Below, one piece after another: positions 34,693-42,765 of a stretch of DNA of 64,000 nucleotides. The position numbers and the translations under genes were made by a program. The notes beneath the pieces were generated by a model. It was given only the letters and a program-made list of their open reading frames with translations. It was not told the DNA's origin and did not search any database. The DNA comes from an uncultured Devosia sp. (GTDB taxonomy: Bacteria > Pseudomonadota > Alphaproteobacteria > Rhizobiales > Devosiaceae). Location: NCBI RefSeq assembly GCF_963517015.1, contig NZ_CAUQDV010000001.1, positions 2,796,001 through 2,860,000 on the forward strand, read 5' to 3'. Position 1 is the stretch's first letter, and the number at the start of each line of letters is the position of its first letter.

Positions 34693-35124
34693 ATGGCTAT
34701 CGGCATTGCAGCAGTGGGCGTCACGCCGCCCGAATATCCGGTCAGCCGCGTCAGCGCGGACCGGATTTCCGACCAGGATTTGCGCCAGGACCGCGCCGAG
34801 CGGCAGGGCGAGGTCAATGTGCGGCAGGCGGCGATCCAGTCGCAGCGCGAGGTGGCGCCTGCCACCACCGAACGCCAGAGCATCCAGCCCCAGCCCGCCA
34901 CGGTCGAGGCGCGTCCGCAGCCGCTGAACACACCTGACGAGCCGCGCCCCTCCCCGATTGAGACCGATGCCGCCCTGCGGGCCTATGAAGAAACGCAGGC
35001 GCAGCTCGATGATTCCGACGAGGAAAGCCTGCGGGCCAGCGAATTGCTGGAGTCGCGCCAGGCGGTGCAAAGCTATGAGTTCACTCCGTCGACGCCGACC
35101 TATGTGGTGGATTTCAGCCGCTAA
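34693..35124 (+). CDS. Hypothetical protein, Gln/Glu/Pro-rich and probably disordered
   Basis: A 143-residue protein without a recognised family. It begins MAIGIAAVGVTPPEYPVSRVSADRI, then has a charged, Gln/Arg/Glu/Pro-rich middle (about residues 25-105) that looks disordered. A short helical stretch (ESLRASELLESRQAVQSYEF) and a C-terminal YVVDFSR end it. No signal peptide or membrane segment is evident. Codon use and third-position GC match its neighbours, and the ATG has a weak AGAGG upstream, which argues that it is genuine. It lies between radA and a convergent DUF2200 gene. Confidence 0.55.
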   Translation: MAIGIAAVGVTPPEYPVSRVSADRISDQDLRQDRAERQGEVNVRQAAIQSQREVAPATTERQSIQPQPATVEARPQPLNTPDEPRPSPIETDAALRAYEETQAQLDDSDEESLRASELLESRQAVQSYEFTPSTPTYVVDFSR

Positions 35125-35135
35125 GTCTTGATCTC

Positions 35136-35495
35136 TCAAGCGGGCTTGCGCAGAATCTTTTCCATCGGCCTGCCCTTGGCCAGTTCGTCGACGAGCTTGT
35201 CGAGATAGCGGATCTCGCGCATCGTCTTTTCCTCGATCGCCTCGATGCGCACGCCGCAGATCATGCCCTTGATCTCCGAACGTGCCGGGTTCATCTGCGG
35301 TGCCTGGGTGAAGAAATCCTCGAATGTCGTCATGTTTGCCAGCTCACGTTCGAGCCCGGCCTGGTCGTGGCCAGTCAGCCAACGGGTGACCTCGTCGACC
35401 TCATCGCGGGTGCGACCCTTCCTTTCGGCCTTGGCGATATAGTGCTTGTAAACACTGGCCACGCTCATGCCGTAGATGCGGTGATTGCCGGTCAT
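35136..35495 (-). CDS. DUF2200 family protein
   Basis: A 119-residue cytoplasmic protein. HRIYGMSVASVYKHYIAKAERKGRT, EVTRWLTGHDQAGLE and the phrase TTFEDFFTQAP are the conserved family features. Further on are GMICGVRIEAIEE and IRYLDKLVDELAKGRPMEKILR. This is the DUF2200 pattern; the function is not known. The start at 35495 has AAGGAGAG upstream and gives MTGNHRIYGM, better than the in-frame ATG at 35513. It is the last of three close minus-strand genes (GMC oxidoreductase, TolB-like, DUF2200). Confidence 0.83.
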   Translation of the reverse strand: MTGNHRIYGMSVASVYKHYIAKAERKGRTRDEVDEVTRWLTGHDQAGLERELANMTTFEDFFTQAPQMNPARSEIKGMICGVRIEAIEEKTMREIRYLDKLVDELAKGRPMEKILRKPA

Positions 35496-35523
35496 GGTCG
35501 GCTCTCCTTGCATCGTGCTTTCA

Positions 35524-36474
35524 TCATGCGGCGCCGGAAAACAGTCGCTTCAGCGCCGAAGTGACCGTCCCCGCCTGCGCCGGATCCTGCGGATAGGCGA
35601 CGAAGGCCAGTTTTCGGCTGTCGGGCGACCAGGAATTGACATTGATCGTGCCTTGCCCGCCGAAGAAAGCCGCCAGCAGGCGATCGTCACTGCCGTCGAG
35701 CGACATCAACCGCAGTTCCACGTGCTTGTCGGGCGGATGGCCCACCGTGCCTTCGGGATAGCTCAGCCAGGCGAGTTGTCGCCCGTCCGGCGACAGGTGC
35801 GGGAACCAGTTCACACGCTTATCAAAGGTCAATTGCTCGATGTCGCTGCCGTCCTTGGCCTTCATGCGAAAGAGCTGCGCATGGCCGGGCGTGGTGGAGG
35901 CGAGTTCGGAGTTGAAATAGATCCACTGTCCATCCGGCGAATATTCCGGACCGTCGCAGGGTGCGGTCAGGTGGGTCAGTCTTGAATCGGCCCCGCCGGC
36001 AGCCGGAATGGTGAAAACATTGACCATCCGCTCGCCTTCCGGCTTTTCGACGGCGACATAGGACAGCGTTTGGCCATCGGGCGAGATGCCGTGCAGATAG
36101 TAATGATGGGGCGTGGCGTGGTCGTTGGACACGCGGCGCGGCGCTCCGCCGGCAAGCGGCACCGCATAGAGATGCCCGTCGTCGGAGCTGACATAGGCAG
36201 TCGTGCCGTCGGGCGACAGGACGTGGTCATTGTTGAGATCGGCCAGGTCGCCGGTGTCGATCTGTTCGGGAGTGCCCCCCTCTATGGGCAGGCGAAACAG
36301 CTTGCCACCGCCGTTGAAGACCAGTGCCGTTCCGTCCGGCGTCCAGTTGGGCGCCTCGATGACTTCGTCGGCAGTGAAGATGACCTGCTGGTTGCCGTCC
36401 AGATCCACAATGGTGAGTTGCGCGGTTTGGCCCTTGGCCAGATGGCGGCCGCGTCGGGGAAAAGGAAAACGCAT
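35524..36474 (-). CDS. TolB/WD40-like beta-propeller protein
   Basis: The 316-residue protein consists of repeated TolB-type blades, each with a phrase like SPDG followed by aromatic and basic residues (WTPDGTALVF, LSPDGTTAYVSS, ISPDGQTLSYV, YSPDGQWIYF, LSPDGRQLAWL, WSPDSRKLAFV). Six blades are visible, consistent with a beta-propeller. No signal peptide is present, unlike periplasmic TolB itself, so a cytoplasmic role is likely. Its start follows the GMC oxidoreductase stop by 19 bases on the same strand, and its stop is 28 bases before DUF2200. What it binds is not evident. Confidence 0.78.
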   Translation of the reverse strand: MRFPFPRRGRHLAKGQTAQLTIVDLDGNQQVIFTADEVIEAPNWTPDGTALVFNGGGKLFRLPIEGGTPEQIDTGDLADLNNDHVLSPDGTTAYVSSDDGHLYAVPLAGGAPRRVSNDHATPHHYYLHGISPDGQTLSYVAVEKPEGERMVNVFTIPAAGGADSRLTHLTAPCDGPEYSPDGQWIYFNSELASTTPGHAQLFRMKAKDGSDIEQLTFDKRVNWFPHLSPDGRQLAWLSYPEGTVGHPPDKHVELRLMSLDGSDDRLLAAFFGGQGTINVNSWSPDSRKLAFVAYPQDPAQAGTVTSALKRLFSGAA

Positions 36475-36493
36475 GTCAGCTCCTGTTGGGGCG

Positions 36494-38068
36494 CTAGAGG
36501 CCCGGCATACCGTTTTGCAGCCATTGAGACAGACGGATGGCCAGAGCCATGGCCGTCAGCGTTGGATTGGCAAAGCCGCTGGAGCGAAACACCGCAGCGC
36601 CTGCCACGAAGAGATTTTTGGTCCCGAAGACCTTGAGGTTGCGGTCCACGACACCATCGTCGGGCGATGCCCCCATGCGGACCATGCCCATGTGATGATA
36701 GCCGTCTTCGACCGCGTCGAAAAAGGCTGGATCTTCGTCGCGCAAGCGCGGATCCACGGAGACTTCGGCGAGATTGCCGTCCCTGAGATAGCGCCCCACA
36801 CCGGTCGCAAAGCGCGACATGGTCCTGAGCTCCATGCCGTCCACGCGCCAGTCGAGGCTGGCCTGGGGCATGCCCGAACGGTCGCGTCCTTCGGTCAATC
36901 TCAGGCCGCTTTCGGGCATAAGCTTTTGTTCACCTGTCAGTCGAAGCTGGATGCCGCCATCGCCGGGATTATAAATGCGGCGATGCAGCAGGTATCGCCC
37001 AGCGGTCCGGACAATTGTGTCAGCCAATTGCGCGGATTGGCGATAATCCAGCCGGTCGTGCGCGATTGCGGTACGATTGAGCGTGTTGCGCGCCATGGTC
37101 TTGAGCGCCGTCAGTTGCGCCTCGCGGGCCGAAGACGAGACGAAATGGGCCGCCATGCCCACCAGTTGTTCACGCCGTTGCGCCTCTTCCGACAGCCTGA
37201 GCTTGGGAAGATATTTGAGACCGCCCAGCACGGCCGCGTCGAATGTATCGTGGAATCGACGGGAATCCAGCAAGTGCACGGCACCCACATTGACATCGAG
37301 ATGGTCGAGAAAGCCGCGTCCAAGCCAGGGATTGCCGGCCCAGGGCGCGGTAGGGCTGTCGAGGAGAGGCATCAGCAGGAGCCGCGCCATTTCCACGGTT
37401 CCATTGGCCAGCACGATCTGGTCGGCCGCGATGCGCGTGGTCTGGCCTGCGTTCGTCACGACAAGCCCGATGCGCTGGTTGGTGTCTTCCAGGTAAAGCC
37501 CGGTCACGGTTGCGCCGGTGATGGCCGTCAGGCTGCGGCTGTTGCGCAGGTCGGCGCCAAATAAACGGGCGAAGTTCGGCTCCGGCGCCCAGCGGGTCAG
37601 GAAGAGGTCGATGTCGCGGTTGGCGGGAGGCGGCGCGGTCCCCAGCCTGGTCCAGACCTGCCCATCCTCCAGGCGCCTCTCCATTTGCAGATGCTCGAAG
37701 GTTTTTCCGTAAGCCTCTGACAGATCATCGGAGCGGATCGGCCAACCGCCCTCGGCGAGCCAGTCGCGCGGTTCGAAGGCGATGGGTTCCAGCGGCACCA
37801 GTTGGCCGCCCCAGCGTGTCGTGGTGCCGCCCAGCGTGCGGAAGCGCCCTTGGTCGAGCCCCCTGAAGGGACGGCCGATGCTGTCGGTTTCCCGAAAAAT
37901 GGAGCATTCGGCATCTGCCTCACCTTGCCCGGCTTCCAGCAGCAGGACGCGCTTACCGGCCCGTGCCAGATCGACAGCCAGCAACAAACCGACTGCCCCG
38001 GCTCCAACCACGGCGACATCGAAATTGGGGGAGGCAGAAATGCTCTGAAGGTTGCTGGCAAATGCCAA
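36494..38068 (-). CDS. GMC family FAD-dependent oxidoreductase
   Basis: This 524-residue flavoenzyme belongs to the glucose-methanol-choline oxidoreductase group. It has the N-terminal dinucleotide motif VVGAGAVG (20-27), the acidic LLEAGQ, and FRTLGGTTTRWGGQL (FAD region). The C-terminal active-site region is YHHMGMVRMG, then NLFVAGAAVFRSSGFANPTLTAMALA. The substrate is probably an alcohol or sugar but cannot be assigned. TTG at 38068 is the only sensible start: GAAGGGA lies about seven bases upstream and no ATG precedes the FAD motif. No Tat signal is seen. It leads a minus-strand unit with the TolB-like and DUF2200 genes. Confidence 0.87.
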   Translation of the reverse strand: MAFASNLQSISASPNFDVAVVGAGAVGLLLAVDLARAGKRVLLLEAGQGEADAECSIFRETDSIGRPFRGLDQGRFRTLGGTTTRWGGQLVPLEPIAFEPRDWLAEGGWPIRSDDLSEAYGKTFEHLQMERRLEDGQVWTRLGTAPPPANRDIDLFLTRWAPEPNFARLFGADLRNSRSLTAITGATVTGLYLEDTNQRIGLVVTNAGQTTRIAADQIVLANGTVEMARLLLMPLLDSPTAPWAGNPWLGRGFLDHLDVNVGAVHLLDSRRFHDTFDAAVLGGLKYLPKLRLSEEAQRREQLVGMAAHFVSSSAREAQLTALKTMARNTLNRTAIAHDRLDYRQSAQLADTIVRTAGRYLLHRRIYNPGDGGIQLRLTGEQKLMPESGLRLTEGRDRSGMPQASLDWRVDGMELRTMSRFATGVGRYLRDGNLAEVSVDPRLRDEDPAFFDAVEDGYHHMGMVRMGASPDDGVVDRNLKVFGTKNLFVAGAAVFRSSGFANPTLTAMALAIRLSQWLQNGMPGL

Positions 38069-38326
38069 GACAGATCCCTTCAGATCAGGGCAAGGAGAGC
38101 CCGGACATTGGCTGGCGACATCTGCACGATAGAATGAACCACGCCCGCAATATAACAGCAGCGCGCGCCACTCTATATTTAATCAGTGACCAGAACATAT
38201 TGCATACCCTGTCATTGCGAACTGCGATCACAGCAGTTAGGGCGATCCATTGCGGCAATCGCAAGGCTATATTTCGCTTTTCTGAGGGTGTGCTTGATCA
38301 CTGTTTGGGCCAGATCGGGAGGCCCG

Positions 38327-40081
38327 TCAGTTCGCCGGCAGATCGATCGCGTAGATCTGCAGGTCCGCGTCCGGATCGCTGATCGGCTTGAGCCAGGGCC
38401 AGTCGAGGCCTTCAAATGCCGGGACACCCTCCAGCCCGCCATTGGGTGGCAGGCCTTTGCAGAAAACGAGGTAGTCGAGCCCGCGCTGCTCGGCGACGGC
38501 ACGCGCTTCAGCCTCGCCGCCGCCGTAGAAGCGAACCATGTCGCGCAACCCGTCCTCATTGCGGTGATAGCCGGCGGAGACGATGGAATGGGGCGTTTCG
38601 AGCAGGATCTGCGCCCCGATCAGCAAGAAGGACATGGCCGTTCCTGTGGGCAGCGCCGCCAATGGTTCGTAGTCTTCCCGCTGGAGACAGGCATCCCAGT
38701 TGACCAGAGCCTCGGAGGGTCCCGCATCGCTGGACAGAGCCTGCACCAGATTATAGGCGACCCAATAGTGGGCCACGCCGGTGAAGGACAACAGGGTGAG
38801 GCCCGTGACGGCGGCAGCCAGCAGAGTCTGGCGGGACCGGAACCAGACCCAGAGCTGCGCCGCGATCCAGGCCAGGCCGGGCAGGACGGCAATGGTCAGC
38901 AGCCGGAAGCCGCGAACCTGCAGGCAGAATACGGCAAACAGCGCGAGGCAGAAGCCGGAGAGCACGATCCAGCGCCAGCGCTGATCGTGTGGGGCCAAGG
39001 CGGTGGCCAGCAGCATGGCCGCCAGACCCAGGACGGGCGTGACCACCAGGGCGGCAAACTGCGGATTTTCATAGACCCAGGCGAACAGTGGTTGTGCCTC
39101 GCTGATCTGGGTCATCAGGATGCGTGCAAGGTCGGGATCGAGATTGCCGTAGGGACCGGCGAGGCACTCGGGGAAGCACATAACCACGATGGCGATCGCG
39201 AGTGCTCCGAGGACGGCCAAGGCGCCAAAGCGCAGGGCCCAGTGGCGCAGGACGGCGCCGAGCAGGACCGCGATCAGGATGGCCAGTCCATAGGCAGCGC
39301 CGGCCACGACATATGTGATGGACAACGCGTCACAAGCTGCCACGAACCACAGCTGCGGCGGTGCGCTCGCCAGCACATGCAGCAGCAGCCCCGCCGCAAA
39401 GCTTGCGACAAAGGCGAGCAGCCTGGTTCCGCATCTTTGCGGCTCGACGACCCAATAGAGGCCAAAGCAAACCAGGACTGCGACCGTGGCGGGCAGGATT
39501 TCGGTACCGATCGCGATGCCGGTGGCGGCGATAAGGCCGGCGCCGATCGCTGCGCGGGTTCTCAGGCGCCCTTCAATGCTGAGGATGATCATGGCCAGCG
39601 TCAGGGCGATCTGGACATTGTGATGATCGACCCGGCCGGGAATGAACTCGGTATAAACGGCGATCGACAGGGCCAGCAGCGCCAGCGCGGGGAAGCGCGC
39701 CGCCTTGCCCGCGACGCGCTCGGTCAGTTCTGCCAGCAATGCCACCACGGCAAGAAGAACAAGCAGAGGCCAGACGAATGCCGCCCAATAGGGCGCTGCG
39801 TCCTGTGCGAAGGGCTGGAAAACGGCCATCAGGAGCACGAGGGGCGCATCGATCAGGCGCGACCAGTGCATCGAGGCGCCAAAGGGCGTGTTGTCGCGAT
39901 GCTGGATTGTGTCGAACCAGGATTGGCCATGGAACAGGTCCATGGCCGTGACCAGGCGCATGGCGTCGTCGCCTGTGACGCGTGGAATATCGCCGCCCAT
40001 GCTGGCCGACAGGCTCAGCGCGACGACAAGCACGCCCCAGATCAGTAGTACCTGCGGCCCCTTCCGCTCGATCCAGTTCAT
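38327..40081 (-). CDS. GT-C-like polytopic membrane protein (STT3/PMT-like)
   Basis: A 584-residue integral membrane protein with about eleven hydrophobic helices and a soluble C-terminal domain (residues about 440-584). The first periplasmic loop has an acidic GDD (37-39) followed by HWSRLID. A second loop contains RVDHHNVQI. Both features recall the DD/DHH motifs of STT3/PglB-type oligosaccharyltransferases and other GT-C enzymes that use lipid-linked sugars. I would call it a glycosyltransferase-like protein, not a proven OST. ATG 40081 is preferred to TTG 40108. A methyltransferase gene lies divergently upstream. Its target is unknown. Confidence 0.7.
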   Translation of the reverse strand: MNWIERKGPQVLLIWGVLVVALSLSASMGGDIPRVTGDDAMRLVTAMDLFHGQSWFDTIQHRDNTPFGASMHWSRLIDAPLVLLMAVFQPFAQDAAPYWAAFVWPLLVLLAVVALLAELTERVAGKAARFPALALLALSIAVYTEFIPGRVDHHNVQIALTLAMIILSIEGRLRTRAAIGAGLIAATGIAIGTEILPATVAVLVCFGLYWVVEPQRCGTRLLAFVASFAAGLLLHVLASAPPQLWFVAACDALSITYVVAGAAYGLAILIAVLLGAVLRHWALRFGALAVLGALAIAIVVMCFPECLAGPYGNLDPDLARILMTQISEAQPLFAWVYENPQFAALVVTPVLGLAAMLLATALAPHDQRWRWIVLSGFCLALFAVFCLQVRGFRLLTIAVLPGLAWIAAQLWVWFRSRQTLLAAAVTGLTLLSFTGVAHYWVAYNLVQALSSDAGPSEALVNWDACLQREDYEPLAALPTGTAMSFLLIGAQILLETPHSIVSAGYHRNEDGLRDMVRFYGGGEAEARAVAEQRGLDYLVFCKGLPPNGGLEGVPAFEGLDWPWLKPISDPDADLQIYAIDLPAN

Positions 40082-40219
40082 CAGTGGCGCCCCCGCTTCT
40101 TTGGCCAAGACATAGGGCGCGCGAGTTAAGCTTGGCTGAATTCCCCGCTATCGGGCGTTTTGCGAAGCCTTAACCCGGAACCCATAGGGTCCGGTCCCGG
40201 AACAGATCGGGGATCCGGC

Positions 40220-40846
40220 GTGGACGCTGCAAAGACACTTCTCAATACGGTGCATGACAAGGCCATATTCCAGCGCCGTGCCCGCGTCCTGTCGAGCCAT
40301 CTGGCCGACACCCTCCCCGAGGCCGGCAGCGTGCTCGATGTGGGGTGCGGCAATGGCGAGATCGCCCAAGCGATCATGCAGTCCAAGCCGGGACTGGTAT
40401 TCCAGGGCATCGATGTGTTCCTGCGTCCAGAAGTCTTCATTCCTGCCCAAGCCTATGATGGCGTCACCATGCCCTTCGAGGATGGCGCCTTCGACTGGAT
40501 CACCATTGTCGACGTGCTGCACCATACCGACGATCCGGCTGCCGTCCTGGCCGAGGCGGCCCGCGTGGCCCGCAAGGGCGTGGTCATCAAGGATCACCTG
40601 CGCGAAGGGTTTGCGGCGGGCCAGACGCTGCGCTTCATGGATTGGGTCGGCAACAAGGGGCACAATGTCCGCCTGCCCTACAACTACCTCTCCCGCGCCG
40701 AATGGCATGAGATTTTCCGCCAGCTTGGCCTGACTGTTGCCGAATGGGACGAGCAGATCGACCTCTATCCGTTCCCGGCCAACCTCGTCTTCGGCCGCAG
40801 CCTGCACTTCGTTGCCCGGCTCGATGTCGTCCAAAAGGCCGCCTAG
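40220..40846 (+). CDS. Class I SAM-dependent methyltransferase
   Basis: A 208-residue methyltransferase with motif I VLDVGCGNGE (38-47) and the downstream acidic GIDVF. Motif II-like WITIVDVLHHTDD follows, then a C-terminal region with a possible substrate lid (HNVRLPYNYLSRAEW). The start is GTG at 40220, seven bases after GGGGA; the longer reading from TTG 40160 has no fitting start signal. It is divergent from the GT-C protein and its stop overlaps the convergent truncated GT-C gene by three bases. The neighbours suggest a lipid or glycan substrate, as an inference only. Confidence 0.83.
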   Translation: MDAAKTLLNTVHDKAIFQRRARVLSSHLADTLPEAGSVLDVGCGNGEIAQAIMQSKPGLVFQGIDVFLRPEVFIPAQAYDGVTMPFEDGAFDWITIVDVLHHTDDPAAVLAEAARVARKGVVIKDHLREGFAAGQTLRFMDWVGNKGHNVRLPYNYLSRAEWHEIFRQLGLTVAEWDEQIDLYPFPANLVFGRSLHFVARLDVVQKAA

Positions 40847-42099
40847 CGCAACAGTGGGGTGATGGACTCGAGCCGGCTGGTTTCTGTCGCCACGCCGTCG
40901 GCCGTCAGCGCATCATCGCCGGCTTCGTCGCGATAGGTATCCAACAGAACATCGAGACCGGCCAGATCCAGATCGGTGGCGGCGACCGCCCAATAGGGTG
41001 GCGTTAGCAAAAAGCCCGGAAGGTCGCCTGACGGCGTCGAGGCGGTGACGGCAAGGTGCCGCAGTGCGGTCGGGCCTATGGCCGGCAGGCATTGGCTCAA
41101 AAGGTCCTCGAGCAGGGCCGGCATGGCGCGTTCGGGACCAACGATAAGGGGCATGCCGAGGCGCGCGTGCCATGCGGTCTGGCCGTCCTTGTTCCACACC
41201 TCGACATAGGGCCCGCAGGCCGTTCCCGCCATCGGCGTCCAGCCGTTTTCGCGAAAGGACAGATGGGTGTAGCGATCCATGCTCCACTCATCGGTGATGA
41301 TGACGCCGCCCCCGGCGACCTCGTCGTCAATGATCGCCAGTTGGTCGCGGACCTGTTTCTGCCAGTCATGCCAGACAAGCGGGCTCCAGAACTGGCCCGT
41401 CAGCAGCCGTGGTCCATCCGAGAAGACCACGGGCCCGGGCCACAGCCAGAAGAAGGCCAGCAACAGGCAGGCGATGGCGCGACCAAGTTGGCTGGGCAGA
41501 TGGCGCCACAAAGCACCGGTGCCCGCGGCAACGAGAGCGGCCATAAAGGGGAGGATGGGCAGGAACTGGCGTGCTTGCCACAGCCTGCTGCCGTAGATCA
41601 GGACAAACAGCAGCGGCACACCCAGCAGCAGTAATCGCAGCGGCCAGTTGGCATGGCGGGCGGTACTGACCAGGCCGAGCGGCAGGAGCAGCAGTCCGGC
41701 CGCGCCGGCGAATACCAGGGCTTCGCGCAAGGGAATCTCGGGGAGCGGTTCGCGGGCCCACAGCTCCACCGAGTGGCGGACGACGGCGACCACGTCGAGT
41801 GGCGTGAGCCCGAGGGCAAGGAGCGGCCTCATGAAGGTCAGGGCGCTGGCGAGTCCGCCGACGAGAGTAGCGGAAACGATTTGCCCGCCCTTGCCGCCTC
41901 GCGCCCAAAGGATCAGCGGCAAGGCTAATGCGACGAGGATGAAGTCGCTGCGCGTGAGCAAATGATCAACTACCTGCGCCTCATTCCCTACCAGATCCGG
42001 GCGAGCCGCATGGCTGGCCTCACCTTCCTTGGCTGCCTCTGTATCCTCGTGCGGGACTATGACAGCCGCTATCCGGGAGAATTCTGAAATCAAGGTCAC
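40843..42099 (-). CDS. Probable N-terminally truncated GT-C-type membrane protein
   Basis: The readable frame covers 418 residues. From about residue 50 it shows four to six membrane helices (SDFILVALALPLILW, ALVFAGAAGLLLLPLGL, LLLLGVPLLFVLIYG, FLPILPFMAALVAAG, AIACLLLAFFWLWPG) and then a C-terminal soluble domain with ITDEWSMDRYTHL. This is what the second half of a PMT/ArnT-type glycosyltransferase looks like. The N-terminal catalytic helices and the usual acidic DD loop are absent, and the first 50 residues are soluble and lie over the start of the divergent HAD gene. I therefore suspect a remnant or a shortened gene; TTG at about 41959 could be the true start. It ends overlapping the methyltransferase stop. 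Confidence 0.5.
   Translation of the reverse strand: MTLISEFSRIAAVIVPHEDTEAAKEGEASHAARPDLVGNEAQVVDHLLTRSDFILVALALPLILWARGGKGGQIVSATLVGGLASALTFMRPLLALGLTPLDVVAVVRHSVELWAREPLPEIPLREALVFAGAAGLLLLPLGLVSTARHANWPLRLLLLGVPLLFVLIYGSRLWQARQFLPILPFMAALVAAGTGALWRHLPSQLGRAIACLLLAFFWLWPGPVVFSDGPRLLTGQFWSPLVWHDWQKQVRDQLAIIDDEVAGGGVIITDEWSMDRYTHLSFRENGWTPMAGTACGPYVEVWNKDGQTAWHARLGMPLIVGPERAMPALLEDLLSQCLPAIGPTALRHLAVTASTPSGDLPGFLLTPPYWAVAATDLDLAGLDVLLDTYRDEAGDDALTADGVATETSRLESITPLLR
41962..42087 (+). CDS. Possible small protein (41 residues) overlapping the HAD gene start
   Basis: ATG at 41962 reads 41 codons to TGA at 42085, overlapping the HAD start at 42059. The product has a hydrophobic middle (AGLTFLGCLCILV) flanked by basic residues and ends in RDYDSRYPGEF. 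No good Shine-Dalgarno precedes it. It may be a small membrane protein, the tail of a gene mostly lost by deletion, or chance; it is antisense to the doubtful N-terminus of the truncated GT-C frame. Confidence 0.25.
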   Translation: MINYLRLIPYQIRASRMAGLTFLGCLCILVRDYDSRYPGEF

Positions 42100-42664
42100 C
42101 CTGGTTGATCTGGATGGAACGCTGGTCGATACGCATGCGGCAAACCTGGCAGCCTATCGCCAGGCCATAGTCGACGCGGGCGTCGCTCCGCTGCCCGGTG
42201 CGCTGGAACACTGGGTCGGCAGGCTGGCCTGGCGGCCGATGCTGGCGAAAGTGCTGCCCGACCATGCCGACCTGCATGAAGCCATCGCGCTGCGGAAACG
42301 CGTGATCTATCCCCAATATTTCGCCGCCGTGGCGGTCAATCAGGCGCTGGTCCAGACCCTGCGCGCGCTGTCCGGTCCTGTGCGGATCGCGCTTGTCACC
42401 TCTGCCTCCCGGCAATCGGTCGAGCCACTGCTCGCGGCCAAGGGCCTTGCCGACCTGTTCGCGCTGACGATCTGCAGCGACGACGTCGTCTGTCAGAAAC
42501 CCGATCCCGAGCCCTATCGCCGTGCCGCCGAGATTCTCGGTGTCGCGCCGCAGGACTGCGTCATCTTCGAGGATTCCGAAACCGGCGTCGCGGCGGCCAG
42601 GGCGTTCGGCGCGCAGACCTGGCAGGTGCATTGGCCACAGAGCGACAAAACGCGCCCGGTTTAA
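42059..42664 (+). CDS. HAD family hydrolase (phosphatase, beta-phosphoglucomutase-like)
   Basis: A 201-residue HAD superfamily member. Motif I is LVDLDGTLVD (nucleophile Asp17, acid/base Asp19). Motif II is the VTSAS region, motif III the lysine in CQKPDPEPY, and motif IV is IFEDSETGVAAA. The helical cap between residues about 30 and 90 (GALEHWVGRLAW) is of the small C1 type found in phosphatases of sugar phosphates and in beta-phosphoglucomutase. The reaction and substrate are unknown. ATG 42059 gives the normal distance to motif I. It overlaps the doubtful 5' region of the opposite-strand truncated GT-C frame, and so shares the apparent rearrangement site. Confidence 0.87.
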   Translation: MTAAIRENSEIKVTLVDLDGTLVDTHAANLAAYRQAIVDAGVAPLPGALEHWVGRLAWRPMLAKVLPDHADLHEAIALRKRVIYPQYFAAVAVNQALVQTLRALSGPVRIALVTSASRQSVEPLLAAKGLADLFALTICSDDVVCQKPDPEPYRRAAEILGVAPQDCVIFEDSETGVAAARAFGAQTWQVHWPQSDKTRPV

Positions 42665-42765
42665 CGCTTTCTTTGGAGATTGCGCTCTGCGCCTTGGCAT
42701 CCCGCCACAAAGCGGCTAAACGGGGCCGGTAATGCCGGGGCGGCAACTGAACTAGGCGAGAACAT

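Noticed and set aside
38161..38326. Short TGTCATTGCGA-containing sequence with a small AACTGC/GCAGTT hairpin in the gap upstream of the GMC gene
   Set aside because: It resembles scattered intergenic repeats but is too short to define with one copy seen, so it is not annotated as a repeat.
38186..40048. Plus-strand open frame opposite the GT-C-like membrane protein
   Set aside because: The minus-strand protein shows membrane helices and loop motifs; the plus-strand product is low-complexity Gln/Arg/Gly-rich, as antisense of hydrophobic helices typically is.
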